A DNA stretch of 64,000 nucleotides from assembly GCA_029844215.1 (NCBI GenBank), contig CM056724.1, positions 84,773,093 through 84,837,092 of the forward strand, in the 5' to 3' direction. Positions within the stretch are counted from its first letter, which is position 1. Each line of letters begins with the position of its first letter. Source of the stretch: Przewalskia tangutica. Its lineage: Eukaryota; Streptophyta; Magnoliopsida; Solanales; Solanaceae. A program made the translations under genes and the position numbers. Shown here one piece after another: positions 24,344 to 36,369 of the stretch. The notes under the pieces were generated by a model, which worked only from the letters and a program-made list of their open reading frames with translations, ran no database searches and was not told the origin of the DNA.

Positions 24344-24612
24344 ATTATTCAGGCTTAAGTCAAAAGACATTGTCGTACAACTACGTTCAATTAGCGCACG
24401 ACGCTCACCGTACTATATATTATTCAGGCTTAAGTCAAAAGACATTGCCGTACAACTACGTTCAATTAGCGCACGTACGTCTACCGTACTATATATTATT
24501 CAGGCTTAAGTCAAAAGACATTGCCGTACAACTACGTTCAATTAGCGCACGTACGTCTACCGTACTATATATTATTCAGGCTTAAGTCAAAAGACATTGC
24601 CGTACTATATAT
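24344..24612. repeat. 76-bp tandem repeat
   Basis: Three full units and a partial fourth, starting at 24344, 24419, 24495 and 24571. Each starts ATTATTCAGGCTTAAGTC and ends CCGTACTATAT. Related LTRs have one or two looser copies (25998-26160, 34950-35110). Confidence 0.93.
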
Positions 24613-25655
24613 ATCTTCCTTTTAAAATATCATGCTCAAGAGTATAGGAAGAATCACATACCTCGCGACGATTTATCGACTATAAGCAAAACGCTCCACG
24701 GCTATAACCCGGCTAGCCTGGTCCACCTTCTAAGTAGCCCATGCTCGATGAGCCCAAAATTATCCAAGTATAAAGTCGCTCCTGAGCAACGTTTAGCTCC
24801 TACTCCGAGTGCTCCAATCCGCTCCAAACAACCCTTAGAAGTTCTACGCAACTTCTACTAAACACTTCAACCGACTATGAAGGTTTTCCTTAGGGTTTCG
24901 TTTAGTGGCTAAAGGAAGTATACTAGTATTTTCTGGGCTTTTGTACAAGTGTAACCTTGGGAATACTACAAGGTATTTGGGCCAAGGTACTTGGGCATTA
25001 CAACAATACTAGGAGAGTATTTCTATACCACAACAAGGGGTATTATACGAAAACAATTAGGCTAGGGGGGGTACCCCTCGGCTAGGGCACCACAAAGGGG
25101 GGAGAGGGAGGCTCTCGGCCAAGGGCCTTTCTCAAAGGGGGAGGGGGCTTTGGACGAAAGCAAACAAGAGGGAGGGAGTATTTGAGACTTAGAAAGATTG
25201 CTCAAGTTTTTGGATGAAGAAAGTCTTCAACAAGGGGGGTATTTATAGGTCTAGCAATGGCCAACCAATGGCCTAGATGAAGACAAGTGTGGTGCAAGTG
25301 TAGGGCTAGATTTTAACCATGTGGACCTTATCCATCTACCACACAACTTGCACCAAAATATCCTACCAACTAAAGTAGCCCAAATCGTCCAAATGCCGTC
25401 CAACCTTCTTCCAATGTGAGGGTGACACTTGTCACCCTCCCGTTGGTCCAAAATGTTTCGTCTCTCGGAAAAATCCGCAAAAATTAGAAATGACATAGCC
25501 GGAATTTTTCCTTCGCAAGTTTAGTAAAACGTTTCGTCGAAAAACGACTCCTTTCGGCACTTGTGTACAAATTTTGAACCTAGCCAAACCTTAAGGCTTA
25601 AATTTTAAAAACGTACGCCCTCACGTACATACCCGGGAAAATACGGGGTATAACA

Positions 25656-26359
25656 GGAGGTTTCTACTGGTTTTAATAATACTTAATTAGTCAAAACATT
25701 TCCTTTTATTAACGCTGCAGTGGTTTGTCGATACTCATTCTGATTTCCAAAATCAGTAAAACATTATTCCTTTTAAAAACCAAGTACTCATTACTCACGA
25801 ATGAGGTTTCACACAAAATTCATATTAATACATTCAAGTCTCTTAACTTCTAAAAATCAGTAAATCATTCTCTTTACCACTCTTAAGACGTTACACCTAA
25901 CTTCCCATAAAGCTAGTATAACTCTTATGTTTTCAAAACCAAGTATTACTCTTCTTTCAAAACGGTTTCTTAATCATTTGAAATACTTCAAGATTCTTTA
26001 TTATTCAGGCTTAAGTCAAAAGACATTGCCGTAACACTACATTCAGTTAACACACGTACGTCTACCGTACTATATATATTTCTTTAAAATATTTCAAGAT
26101 TCTTATTATTCAGGCTTAAGTCAAAAGACATTGCCACACGTACGTCTACCGTACTATATATATATTCCTTTAAAATACTTCATGCTCAAGAGTATAGGAA
26201 GAATCACATACCTCGCGACGATTATCGACTATAAGCAAAACGCTCCACGACTATAACCCGACTAGCCTTGTCCACCTTCCAAGTAGTACATGCTACTCGC
26301 AGAACATTCAACCAATAAAGGTTATCGATCAGTAAATACAATCTATGTAAGACATTAAT
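25656..26359 (-). repeat. El-4 left (3') LTR, middle piece
   Basis: Starts GGAGGTTTCTACTGG, mid-LTR, matching 34610 onward in the right LTR, and stops at the El-5 insertion. No genes. Confidence 0.88.
26355..26359. other. Target site duplication of El-5, left copy (TTAAT)
   Basis: Direct repeat TTAAT with 30076-30080; the intact site in the other El-4 LTR reads 'gattaatcttctac' near 35310. Confidence 0.9.
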
Positions 26360-29300
26360 TGTCACGACCGATCCGGCCCGTGATCGTGCCTTACCCCGGG
26401 CACCCTAGTGATACAACATCAGAGTAATCAGCGGAACATAAAACAATAACATGAAGTCAAAGTAATAAGACAGTGAAATAAGAAGACAGGCTAACCAAAA
26501 CGGTTACCTTTTGTATAAATAAATATCAATTTGACGATTTACATCCCATTACAACCCCGCCCACAACAAGATCTGCACTTAGAATGATATGACAACAACG
26601 ACGGACAGGGCCGCCATACCACGAATGTAAGCACCTACAACAACAGGGGACTATACCAAGATAAGCCTCCGAGAAACAGAGCTTTCAAACGTTGAATGCG
26701 TGACCCTAAGAGCGAGGATCAACGATCGTGTACCTTTACTCGCAAGATGAACGCAGCCTTCGGCGGTCGATAATTGGTACCAAGTATGTGAAACATTAAG
26801 ATATCGTAAATGAAATCATAGTAGTCTATGTAAAGCGGGAGACATGTATGATAACCAAACTACGATTCACGATAAATAAGCCATGTTCTAGTCGTGACTC
26901 ACGCCTCAAAGTCATCACTCCAATATAACAATGGGTCTCACGCCCACAACATCAATCATGCGTGGAATACATTCCTCACCGGCATCCATGATAGAAAAGC
27001 ACCAAGGAATACACGTGAACAGCAGTCCCACTGTGTCCAAATAAAGCGATGCAGGTAAGTGCGAAGGCATAGCCGACTACTAACACCTACAAGACTAACA
27101 AGGTCATAAATCAGATCGATATCTCGTGCAGACCGTCACATGATCAAAGCCGTCGCGCGCCGCAATATCAAATGTGCGCGTCTAGCCTCGAACTCCCGCA
27201 GCTCCGCATAGGCCAATCTCATAGGCCCGCATGAGGTATAACCCCGCATCGAGGGTAGCTACTCCCGACATCGCCCCGACTCGCGACCGCGTGGCCACAT
27301 AGACCGCATGACCATAAAGGCCGCACACTAACACGAACTCGTAGCTCCGCATAGGCCCCCAGACTGCATGAGGTATTCTCGAATCATGGTCCTGCATCAC
27401 TCGAAGTCTACCCCGACGGAGGACGGCTTAACCCCTAAACATGGCAAGAGATGAGTGATGTAATACAAAGACAACGGCCACCGTTTAAACAACATAAGCA
27501 CAACAAGTGGGAAACCCTTTACACAAATATCACAGAATACTAACACACGTAGCATCCTAATATGTTTACTTATCAAATCAACAAGAAGGTATTACCAGGC
27601 TATCACAAACCAATACAATCAAGTTATTCACACATAAGGTACTTTCTACTATATGATTAACGAGATCGGGTTTTTATCCCCAAAGTACGTTATACAATAA
27701 CTCTTTAAAGATCCGTTACTTTCACAAAAGTCACACAATACCCGTAGTATATAACAATAGAGTGATTATCTTTTTGAAGTAAATCAAAACACTTCTCTTT
27801 GTAAAATCAAGTAACAACATTCTTTTCCAAACGTTCAAGTTTGCCTAATTCCATTTACTCAAGTTTCTCATTTTTGAAAGGTTTCGTAGTTCATAGTTTA
27901 AATCCTTTAAAACAATTTGAGAAACATATACCTTATATGTGAGTAGGTTATTCTTGTTTGTAACAATCTTTTAACAGCAACCATGATCTAGGAAATGTAA
28001 TATCATTTTGTGTCATCTTAGCTTCTATGCAGATGGAGGTTTCTACTGGTTTTAATAATACTTGATTAGTCAATACATTTCCCTTTATTAGCGCCGTGGT
28101 CTGCTCGATACTTATTCTCATTTCCGAATTCAGTAAAACATTATTCTTTTAAAATCAAGTACTCATTACTCGCTAATGAGGTTTTACAACATTTTTAACA
28201 AAATGTCACACATCAAGTCAATTAGGTTAAGTCTCTTATCTTTCAAGATCAAGTATCTTAACTTCTAAAGTAATAAATCATTCTGTTACCTACATAGAGT
28301 CGTTATAACTAACTTCCCATAAAGCTATTATAACACCCTATGTTTTTGAACCAACCAAACTCATTTAGCACGTATGACGTCACCGCATCACATAGTTTAC
28401 AAAACATCATGCTAGAAAAGATAGGAAGAGGTTCACATACCTCGCGATGATTATCGACAAGAAGCAATACGCCCACAAGATCGCACTCGCTAGCCTTTTC
28501 CACTCTTCAAGTAGAATACGCTACTCATAGTACTTCTACCTATATAGACCACAAACGTCTATTAACACTTGGTTCCATATTCTACAGAAAATTCGGCAGC
28601 ATCTCCCCCCCCCGCAACAGCGTAAATCTCCTCCTCGATCGAGGCCGGCTACCAAGCCAACTGCGGGGTTTATACGTCTATCCGACGTATACAATTCTTC
28701 AATACAATAATACCACAAGTCATCAGTAATACAATCCTATGTAATTACTGATCAGCTCTTCTTTATTCAGGCTTAAGTCAAAAGACATTGCCGCAAGTAT
28801 TATTCAGATCTATACATAGTATACTTCAACTATACAATCCTACAACATGTAATTTCCAATTACATTAAGGGGACAAGAATATTTACCTCGATAAGCCCAA
28901 AATTATCCAAGTTATAATGTCGATCCTGAGCAAGGTTTAGCTCCTACTCGCGCCCAACCTGCTCCAAACAACCCTTAGAAGTTCTACACAACTTCTTCTT
29001 AATACTCCAACCAACTATGGAGATTTTCCTTAGGGTTTCGGTTTGAGACTCAAAGGACATAAGGTAGTATTTAAGGCTCTACGTATAGAGGTATCTTTGG
29101 AATACTACAAGGTATACGGCTAAGGTAATTTGGGTATAAGAACAATACTTTGGAGAGTATTTCTACCAAGAGAGTGGGTATTTATACGAGACAACACCAC
29201 AAGTGTGTATACCTCTACTACCCCACTGTGAGTGGGGAAACTCGGCCAAGGGGAGGGGTTCTCGGCCAGGGCCTCACCTGGGGGAGGGACGAGAACACTA

Positions 29301-30075
29301 CAAGAGAGTGGGGAGGTTTTAGACTTAGGAAATTTATTTGGATGAAGAAGTCTTCTGGGAGGGTATTTATAGTAAGCAAAGGCCAATCAATGGCCAAGAT
29401 CTAGCCAAGTGCTAAGCAAGTGTAGGGCCAAGATTTGCCCAAGTGCCCCCTAAACCCTACTCCTTAAAACCCTCACAAATATCTACACAAAAAAATCAAC
29501 CACAACTTGCTCATCAAATCGGCCCTAACCGCCCCTTCAAGTCCACCAACGAGAGGGTGCCAAGTGTTGCCCTCTCGTTGGTCCAAAACGTTTCGTCTCT
29601 CGGAAAAATCCGCAAAAATACTAAATGACATAGCCGTAAATTACCCTTCGTAAGTTAGGTAGAACGTTTCGTCGAAAAACGACTCTAACCGGGTGTTGTG
29701 CACAAACATAATTCGGTCAAGGGTGCCACATGGGGGTGACACGTGTCGCCCCCCGATTCGTCCAAAATATTTCGTCTTCCGAAAATATCCATAACGGCCA
29801 AAAATATCAAAATCAAAGCGGGCCCCACAAAATCGTAAATTTCTCCCGTGGGCCCCACGTGACCATTTCCGAAAATAAAATCCCAAAATTCTAATATAAT
29901 CTATGAAGACCAAATACCAAATCTGGGAATCCAATTCCCATTAACGAACCTTTTTCTTCACAAAAACCGGAAACTTTTCCGTCGAAAACTCACATCTTTC
30001 TTTCTTTTCAAAATTTCTGTCGTACTCTCGTACGTACGTCCTCACTTACATACCCTGCAACTACGGGGTATAACA
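26360..30075 (-). mobile_element. El-5: solo LTR, minus strand, with chimeric end
   Basis: A single 3716-bp LTR from TGTCACGACC to GGGGTATAACA, flanked by TTAAT at 26355-26359 and 30076-30080, with El-4 LTR sequence continuing on both sides. No internal region remains, so it is the product of LTR-LTR recombination. TATA (minus) 29364-29371. From about 29705 to the end it no longer follows the main LTR type but resembles the end of El-8's LTR (shared GTGGGCCCCACGTGACC at 29850 and 49870). Confidence 0.9.
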
Positions 30076-30080
30076 TTAAT

Positions 30081-31138
30081 CTTCTACTAATATTCTTCTG
30101 ATGTGATTTCATTCAGTTCAATTCTTATCTGTAATATCATTCTATTACAGTTCAATTCTCTTCTATGAATCTTATATTCATTATCAATAATACTACAGTA
30201 TGTAATCTCCAATTACCATAAAACGATAGGATTATTTACCTCGGTAAGCCCAAAATTATCCAAGTTTAAAGTCGATCCTGAGCAACGTTTAGCTCCTACT
30301 CTGTGCGCTCCAACCCGCTCCAAATAACCCTTAGAAGTTCTACGCAACTTCTACTTAACACTTCAACCGACTATGAAGGTTTTCCTTAGGGTTTTGTTTA
30401 GTGGCTAAAGGAAAGTATAATAGTATTTCCGGGCTCTACGTATAGAGGTAACTTTTGGAAAGTACTACAAGGTGTTTGGGCTAAAGTATTTGGGCATTAT
30501 AACAATACTTGGAGAGTATTTCTATACCACAAAGGGGGGTATTATACGAAAACAACTAGGCTAGTGGGTACCCTGGCCAGACACTACAAAGGGGGAGGGG
30601 GAGGCTCTCGGCCAAGGCTTCTCAAAAGAGGGGGGGATGGTGGACGAAAACTACAAGGCAAGGGGGAGGGATTTCAAGACTTGGAAAAGGATTTTTGGAT
30701 GAAGAAGTTCATCAACTTAGAGGGGTATTTATAGGTCAAGCAAAGGCCAACCAATGGCCAAGATCCATCCAAGTGTTAGGCAAGTGTAGGGCTAGGATTC
30801 AACCATGTGTACCTTATCCATCTACCCACAAAATATCACAAAATATCCTACCTAACCCATCCCACCCTTTTCGTCCAATTGCCGCCCACTTCCTTCCAAT
30901 GTGAGGGTGACACATGTCACCCTCCCGTTGGTCCAAAATGTTTCGTCTCTCGGAAAAATCCGCAAAAATTATAAATGTCATAGCCGTATTTTTCCCTTCG
31001 CAAGTTTAGTAAAACGTTTCGTCGAAAAACGACTCCTTTCAGCACTTGTGTACAAATTTCGAGACTTGCCAAATCTTAAGGCTTAAATTTTCATACGTAC
31101 GCCCTCGCGTACATACTCTGGAAATACGGGGTATAACA
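30081..31138 (-). repeat. El-4 left (3') LTR, last piece
   Basis: Continues El-4's LTR after El-5 and ends GGGTATAACA, followed by the polypurine complement. TATA (minus) 30726-30733; perfect palindrome GAGGGTGACA / TGTCACCCTC at 30903-30924. The open frames at 30695-31086 are LTR DNA. Confidence 0.9.
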
Positions 31139-31173
31139 TTCTCCCCTCCTTAGAAACATTCGTCCCGAATGTT
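31139..31173 (-). other. El-4 polypurine tract and inverted repeat
   Basis: The minus strand reads AACATTCG gga CGAATGTT (31155-31173) and then 'aaggaggggagaa' at the LTR edge. Confidence 0.85.
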
Positions 31174-31783
31174 CCTTCTCAAGACGGATAACGATAAAGT
31201 TCTTCTAACAAGTTGTCAACGCCACGCCTGGCCACGAAATAACACACGTTCTCTTCCTTCCTTACTCGTCGTGCCCTTCTCGAACACTTGAACTCTTCTA
31301 GTATACGTACCACACTTCGCCCGCTCGCTTTCAAAACTTTGGAGTCACCACCTCCAAACTTGGTCATCTTACTAGCCTCAATCTCCTTAAGGCCATTCCC
31401 GCCTTCACGATCCGCTCGTCGAACATATCCACGAACTCATACGATGGTCATCTAAAATTGGGCCTAGCACTCTCGTGGCCCTACCACCTGGCGGGACCAC
31501 CTAGAGCTGACCCCACCTCGAAACAGGCCGCGGGTTGGCCCGCAACATGGCCCCAACCCGACCCACTTAACGCATCAAGCTCTTGTTTCCCGATCCGGAA
31601 CAATCTTACCAAATCATGTCATGAAAGCTACCACTTCCCTCTCACACTACCCTTGGACTTATCCTTTTAACTAACCATTTTTTTTGACTCATAACTAACA
31701 TAACGCTATCCGTTCATAGCACACAACAACAGATCATCATATCAAGCATGCAAAACTCTAGAGGGTTAAGGATATACCTGAAT
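31174..31783 (-). other. El-4 internal non-coding block
   Basis: Counterpart of 6739-7671 and of 50130-50557 plus 60335 onward. A sense-strand frame of 62 codons (31179-31367, MTKFGGGDSK...) and the upstream 'YEFVDMFDERIVKAGMAL' (about 31390-31445) look coding-like. They are not preserved in frame in El-2 or El-8. No known domain. Confidence 0.6.
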
Positions 31784-33028
31784 CTACCGCTCCACTCTAA
31801 TCATAGGCACGCTCGCAGGGCGCCTAGTCAGAAGGCGCGATGAACCCGCCATCGATCCGATAGTCGCGCTGCCGCCGCGTTCTCCTATAAGCACGCCTCT
31901 CGTCACATGGCCCCGACGGCCGCAGTGAAACAAGCACCCGAAAAAGACGACATTCCCGGGATGACGTCGCCACATCGCGCACCGGAGGGACATGAATCTC
32001 GCCGCTAGAACTCACGATATCGTGAACCGAAGCCACGAGCCCGATCAGCCCCGAATACCCGAACGCCCCAAGATCGCGGAGGACCATTCGCATCGGGCGG
32101 AGGTACATAACTAGTTCTGGCCGAGGCGCCCGCCTCGAAAGTTACCAAAGGACCTCGCTGCTCGCCTCTTCATCGATCCTGGTCATTCCGTCGACCCCTC
32201 CGTGCCTCACATCCAAGTGCATGAGCTTGCATGCGGGCAATGTCCATGCCCGGCTGAAGAGCTACACCCGTACAAGCCTCTGCCAAGTAATCATCTAGCC
32301 CGGTGACGTAGCGGTCTACTATGTCCTCCATATCGGCTACAACAGCGGGAACATACCGAGCTAATGAGTCGAACTCCACATTGTACTCTCTAACCGTCCG
32401 CCCGTCCTGCCTCAACGTAAAAAATATGTCGGCCCGAGCCCTCCTCATCTGTGGGGGCAAGAAATGTGCAAGAAAAGCCCTTGAGAACTCGTCCCAAACG
32501 GCTGGAGGTGCATGCTCTCCCCGGGACAGCTCCCACGAATCAAACCAGTCGACTGCAGTATCACGCAGCTGATGCGAACCCAATACCACCGACTCGCTCG
32601 AGACTCGATCACTCATGATCCGTCAGAGCTGTCGGATAAACTCCTGAGGGTCATCCTCAGCTCTCGATCCATAGAACACTGGCGGGCTACAACTCAGAAA
32701 GTGCCGTAGTCTCAAATCGCTCGCCGGGGTGAACTACGGTGCTAATGGATCGAATCGCCAGATCCAGCCTCTCTCATATTCGCCACGACTCGCCAAGAAT
32801 CGCCATCTCCTTGTACTTATCTCATCCGCTCCAGCCGTGGGACCGAGGCTCGTGTATCAGAGTCTCGGCAGCCATCGCCGCGCTCTAAACTCGTTTGGCC
32901 GGGCGCCGCAAAACTCGCCGTCGGAAGCACTATCTCGTGTAACGATCGGGCCTTCGCTCGTAACCTCCGTGTTTACTCATAGCTCTCGCCGCTTTGCCCT
33001 TCTCGCCCGGCCGTTTTACGCGAGGCAT
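31784..33028 (-). pseudogene. gag: El-4 gag
   Basis: The start at 33028 is shared with El-1 and El-2. The best-preserved part is 32170-32616: capsid core with 'DTAVDWFDSWELSRGEH', 'FLAHFLPPQMRRARAD', 'VREYNVEFDSLARYVP', 'YVTGLDDYLAEAC' and 'MQAHALGCEARRGRR'. At 31900-31960 the knuckle reads CLFHCGRRGHVTRGV, which keeps C, C and H but lacks the final cysteine in frame. Frameshifts separate the N-terminus (33028 to about 32620) and the linker (32170 to 32000) from the core. It is the only gene in this element and the best gag of the gag-only group. Confidence 0.82.
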
Positions 33029-33214
33029 AACTAGTAAAGGAAAAGAATACGTCGGCGGTCCAACCGATCACACGGCCTAAGGCACGATCTCGAATGAGAA
33101 GAATGGAAACCAATCCTAAATGTCCTATAGCCTCACGATTATAGATGTGCACAACACACCGATAATCAAGACTCTACTAGACACGATGCAGTAGCCACTT
33201 TCCGAGGATTAATC

Positions 33215-33225
33215 GCTCGATACCA
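33215..33225 (-). other. El-4 primer binding site
   Basis: The minus strand reads TGGTATCGAGC, with CAG of the tRNA-Met site reduced to CG. Confidence 0.8.
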
Positions 33226-33229
33226 CTTT

Positions 33230-36200
33230 TGTCACGACTGCCCGGCCCATGATCGTGCCTTACCCCGCACCCTAGTGATACAACATCGAGAAAACCAAGG
33301 AAATAAAACGTTAAACATTAAAATAGACATGGATCAACATAAAAAGAAAATACTCCAACCAAAAAAGGTTGACTATCAACATATATATATATATAAATAC
33401 ATTTGATAAGTTACAATCCTTACAACCTCGCCCACAACAAAGTCTATGCACTTAAGATTTATACAACAACTATGACGGACGGGGCTCCGCCATACCCCGA
33501 ATGTACAAGAACCTGCACTGTGGTAACATACCAAAGATAAGTCTCCGAAGGAACGGAGCTTCCCAAGACGCTGAAATGTGATCCTACAAGCGGATCGACA
33601 GTCGATGTACCTCTACCTGCGGCATGAACGCAGCCCCCCGAAGGAGGTCAGTACAACAGGTACCAAGTATGTGAAATCAGAAATATCAGAAATGAAATCA
33701 TAACCTATATAATGCAGAGACATGTTTGATAACCAAACTACAGTTCATAACATAAAAGCAGTCATGTCAAGTCAGGGTCTCACGCCCCCAAGTCATCCCT
33801 CATGCCCGTGGAACTCCTTCCTCACCGCCGTAGTCTAGGTACAAATCATGTGATACGTATAATGTCTCGCCCATCTCATGGACCCGATAGAAACGCGTGG
33901 AATACATTCCTGCTCATCTCACGAACTCGGTAGTCGGATGGAATACATTCCCGGCCCATCCCGTGACGCCAGAATGAGTGAATACATTCGGTTCATCCTA
34001 TGAACGCGTAGTCGAGTGAAATACATTCCTGCTCATCCTGAACGGTAGTCGGGTGGATACATTCTGGTTCATCCCATGAACCGTAGTCGAGTGAAATACA
34101 TTCGGTTCATCCTACGAACCCAGAGTCGAGTGAAATACAAGACTTGCACATCGGTTTATCACTCGCACACATAGGCAAGTTACACACAACTTAAAGTACT
34201 TTCATTTTATGACAAAGTCCGGGTTTTAACCCTAAAGTACTACGTACGTTAAATTCCTTTTAAGATATCCATTCCTTTTATAAAAGTCACCCGATACCCG
34301 TAGTATAAAAATAGAGTGACTTACATCTTTAGGTAAACCAAAACACTTTCCTTTTTAACATCAAGTAACAACATTCTTTTCCAAAAGTTCAAGTTTGCCT
34401 AATTTCAAATACTTAAGTCTCTTATTTTAGAAAGGTTTCATAGTCCATAGACTTAATCACTTAAGAATACAATCCTCTTTTAAACAATTTGAGAAACATA
34501 TGTCTTATATGTGAGTAGGTTTTTCTTGTTCATAATCAATCTTATTAAAGCAGTCATGATCTAGGAAATGTAATATCAGTTTGTCTCATCTTAGCTTCTA
34601 TGCAGATGGAGGTTTCTACTGGTTTTAATAATACTTAATTAGTCAAAACATTTTCTTTTATTAACGCTGCAGTGGTTTGTCGATACTCATTCTGATTTCC
34701 AAAATCAGTAAACATTATTCCTTTTAAAAACCAAGTACTCATTACTCACGAATGAGGTTTCACACAAAATTCATATTAATACATTCAAGTCTCTTAACTT
34801 CTAAAAATCAGTAAATCATTCTCTTTACCACTCTTAAGACGTTACACCTAACTTCCCATAAAGCTAGTATAACTCTTATGTTTTCAAAACCAAGTATTAC
34901 TCTTCTTTCAAAACGGTTTCTTAATCTTTTGAAATACTTCAAGATTCTTTATTATTCAGGCTTAAGTCAAAAGACATTGCCGTAACACTACATTCAGTTA
35001 ACACACTACGTCTACCGTACTATATATATTTCTTTAAAATATTTCAAGATTCTTATTATTCAGGCTTAAGTCAAAAGACATTGTCACACGTACGTCTACC
35101 GTACTATATATATATTCCTTTAAAATACTTCATGCTCAAGAGTATAGGAAGAATCACATACCTCGCGACGATTATCTACTATAAGCAAAACGCTCCACGG
35201 CTATAACCCGGCTAGCCTTGTCCACCTTCCAAGTAGTACATGCTACTCGCAGAACATTCAACCAATAAACGTTATCAGTCTACTGTAAATACAGTCCTAT
35301 GTAAGTACAGATTAATCTTCTACTAATATTCTTCTGATGTGATTTCAGTTCAATTCTTATCTGTAATATCATTCTATTACAGTTCAATTCTCTTTTATGA
35401 ATCTTATATTCATTATCAATAATACTACAGTATGTAATCTCCAATTACCATAAAACGATAGGATTATTTACCTCGGTAAGCCCAAAATTATCCAAGTTTA
35501 AAGTCGATCCTGAGCAACGTTTAGCTCCTACTCCGTGCGCTCCAACCCGCTCCAAACAACCCTTAGAAGTTCTACGCAACTTCTACTTAACACTTCAACC
35601 GACTATGAAGGTTTTCCTTAGGGTTTTGTTTAGTGGCTAAAGGAAAGTATAATAGTATTTCCGGGCCCTACGTATAGAGGTAACTTTTGGAAAGTACTAC
35701 AAGGTATTTGGGCTAAAGTATTTGGGCATTATAACAATACTTGTAGAGTATTTCTATACCACAAAGGGGGGTATTATACGAAAACAACTAGGCTAGGGGG
35801 GGTACCCCTCGGCTAGACACTACAAAGGGGGAGGGGGAGGCTCTCGGCCAAGGCTTCTCAAAAGAGGGGGGGATGGTGGACGAAAACTACAAGGCAAGGG
35901 GGAGGGATTTCAAGACTTGGAAAAGGACTTTTGGATGAAGAAGTTCATCAACTTAGAGGGGTATTTATAGGTCAAGCAAAGGCCAACCAATGGCCAAGAT
36001 CCATCCAAGTGTTAGGCAAGTGTAGGGCTAGGATTCAACCATGTGTACCTTATCCATCTACCCACAAAATATCACAAAATATCCTACCTAACCCATCCCA
36101 CCCTTTTCGTCCAATTGTCGCCCACTTCCTTCCAATGTGAGGGTGACACATGTCACCCTCCCGTTGGTCCAAAATGTTTCGTCTCTCGGAAAAATCCGCA

Positions 36201-36369
36201 AAAATTATAAATGTCATAGCCGTATTTTTCCCTTCGCAAGTTTAGTAAAACGCTTTAAAAAACGACTTTCAAAGACTTGTGTACAAATTTCGAGACTTGC
36301 CAAATCTTAAGGCTTAAATTTTCATACGTACGCCCTCGCGTACATACTCTGGAAATACGGGGTATAACA
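33230..36369 (-). repeat. El-4 right (5') LTR
   Basis: TGTCACGACTG...GGGGTATAACA, 3140 bp. It holds a minisatellite-like array 33895-34133 (units 'gtcgagtgaaatacattc..ttcatcc', longer and more irregular), two copies of the 76-bp-type unit (34950-35110), the palindrome 36139-36160 and TATA (minus) 35962-35969. No genes. Confidence 0.92.
33895..34133 (-). repeat. Minisatellite variant in El-4 right LTR
   Basis: About six irregular units of roughly 38-42 bp, each with 'gaatacattc', a 'catc.c.tgaac' segment and 'gtagtcg'. It resembles the ancestral form of the 33-bp unit with an extra 'ctcatcc' stretch. Confidence 0.75.

Larger units (their letters stand above)
1..25655 (-). mobile_element. El-1: gag-only Ty3/gypsy element, minus strand, split by two insertions
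   Basis: Composite element: left (3') LTR 1-2551, continuing outside the window; internal pieces 2552-3506 and 12286-12921; right (5') LTR pieces 12922-13343 and 22791-25655. The pieces belong together because El-2 between them is flanked by ACTAA on both sides and gag resumes after it, and because El-3 is flanked by AGTAC with LTR sequence resuming after it. The right end GGGGTATAACA is followed by GGAGG, the probable target duplication, inside El-4's LTR. The segment that normally lies between the LTR and the end of gag, including the polypurine tract, is missing here: the LTR ends at 2551 and gag-side sequence starts almost at once. No pol is visible. Confidence 0.85.
22791..25655 (-). repeat. 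El-1 right (5') LTR, second piece
   Basis: Resumes with AGTAC (target duplication of El-3) and ends GGGGTATAACA at 25655. It carries the minisatellite 23045-23307, the hairpin 23698-23722, a 76-bp tandem repeat 24344-24612, the palindrome GAGGGTGACA / TGTCACCCTC at 25418-25439 and TATA (minus) 25240-25247. Confidence 0.9.
25656..36369 (-). mobile_element. El-4: gag-only Ty3/gypsy element, minus strand, host of El-1 and El-5
   Basis: Left (3') LTR pieces 25656-26359 and 30081-31138 (the rest lies beyond the window start, left of El-1); internal region 31139-33229 (2091 bp); right (5') LTR 33230-36369 (3140 bp). The right flank TGGTT (36370-36374) is the likely target duplication, inside El-6's 5' LTR. 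Only gag is encoded. Confidence 0.87.
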
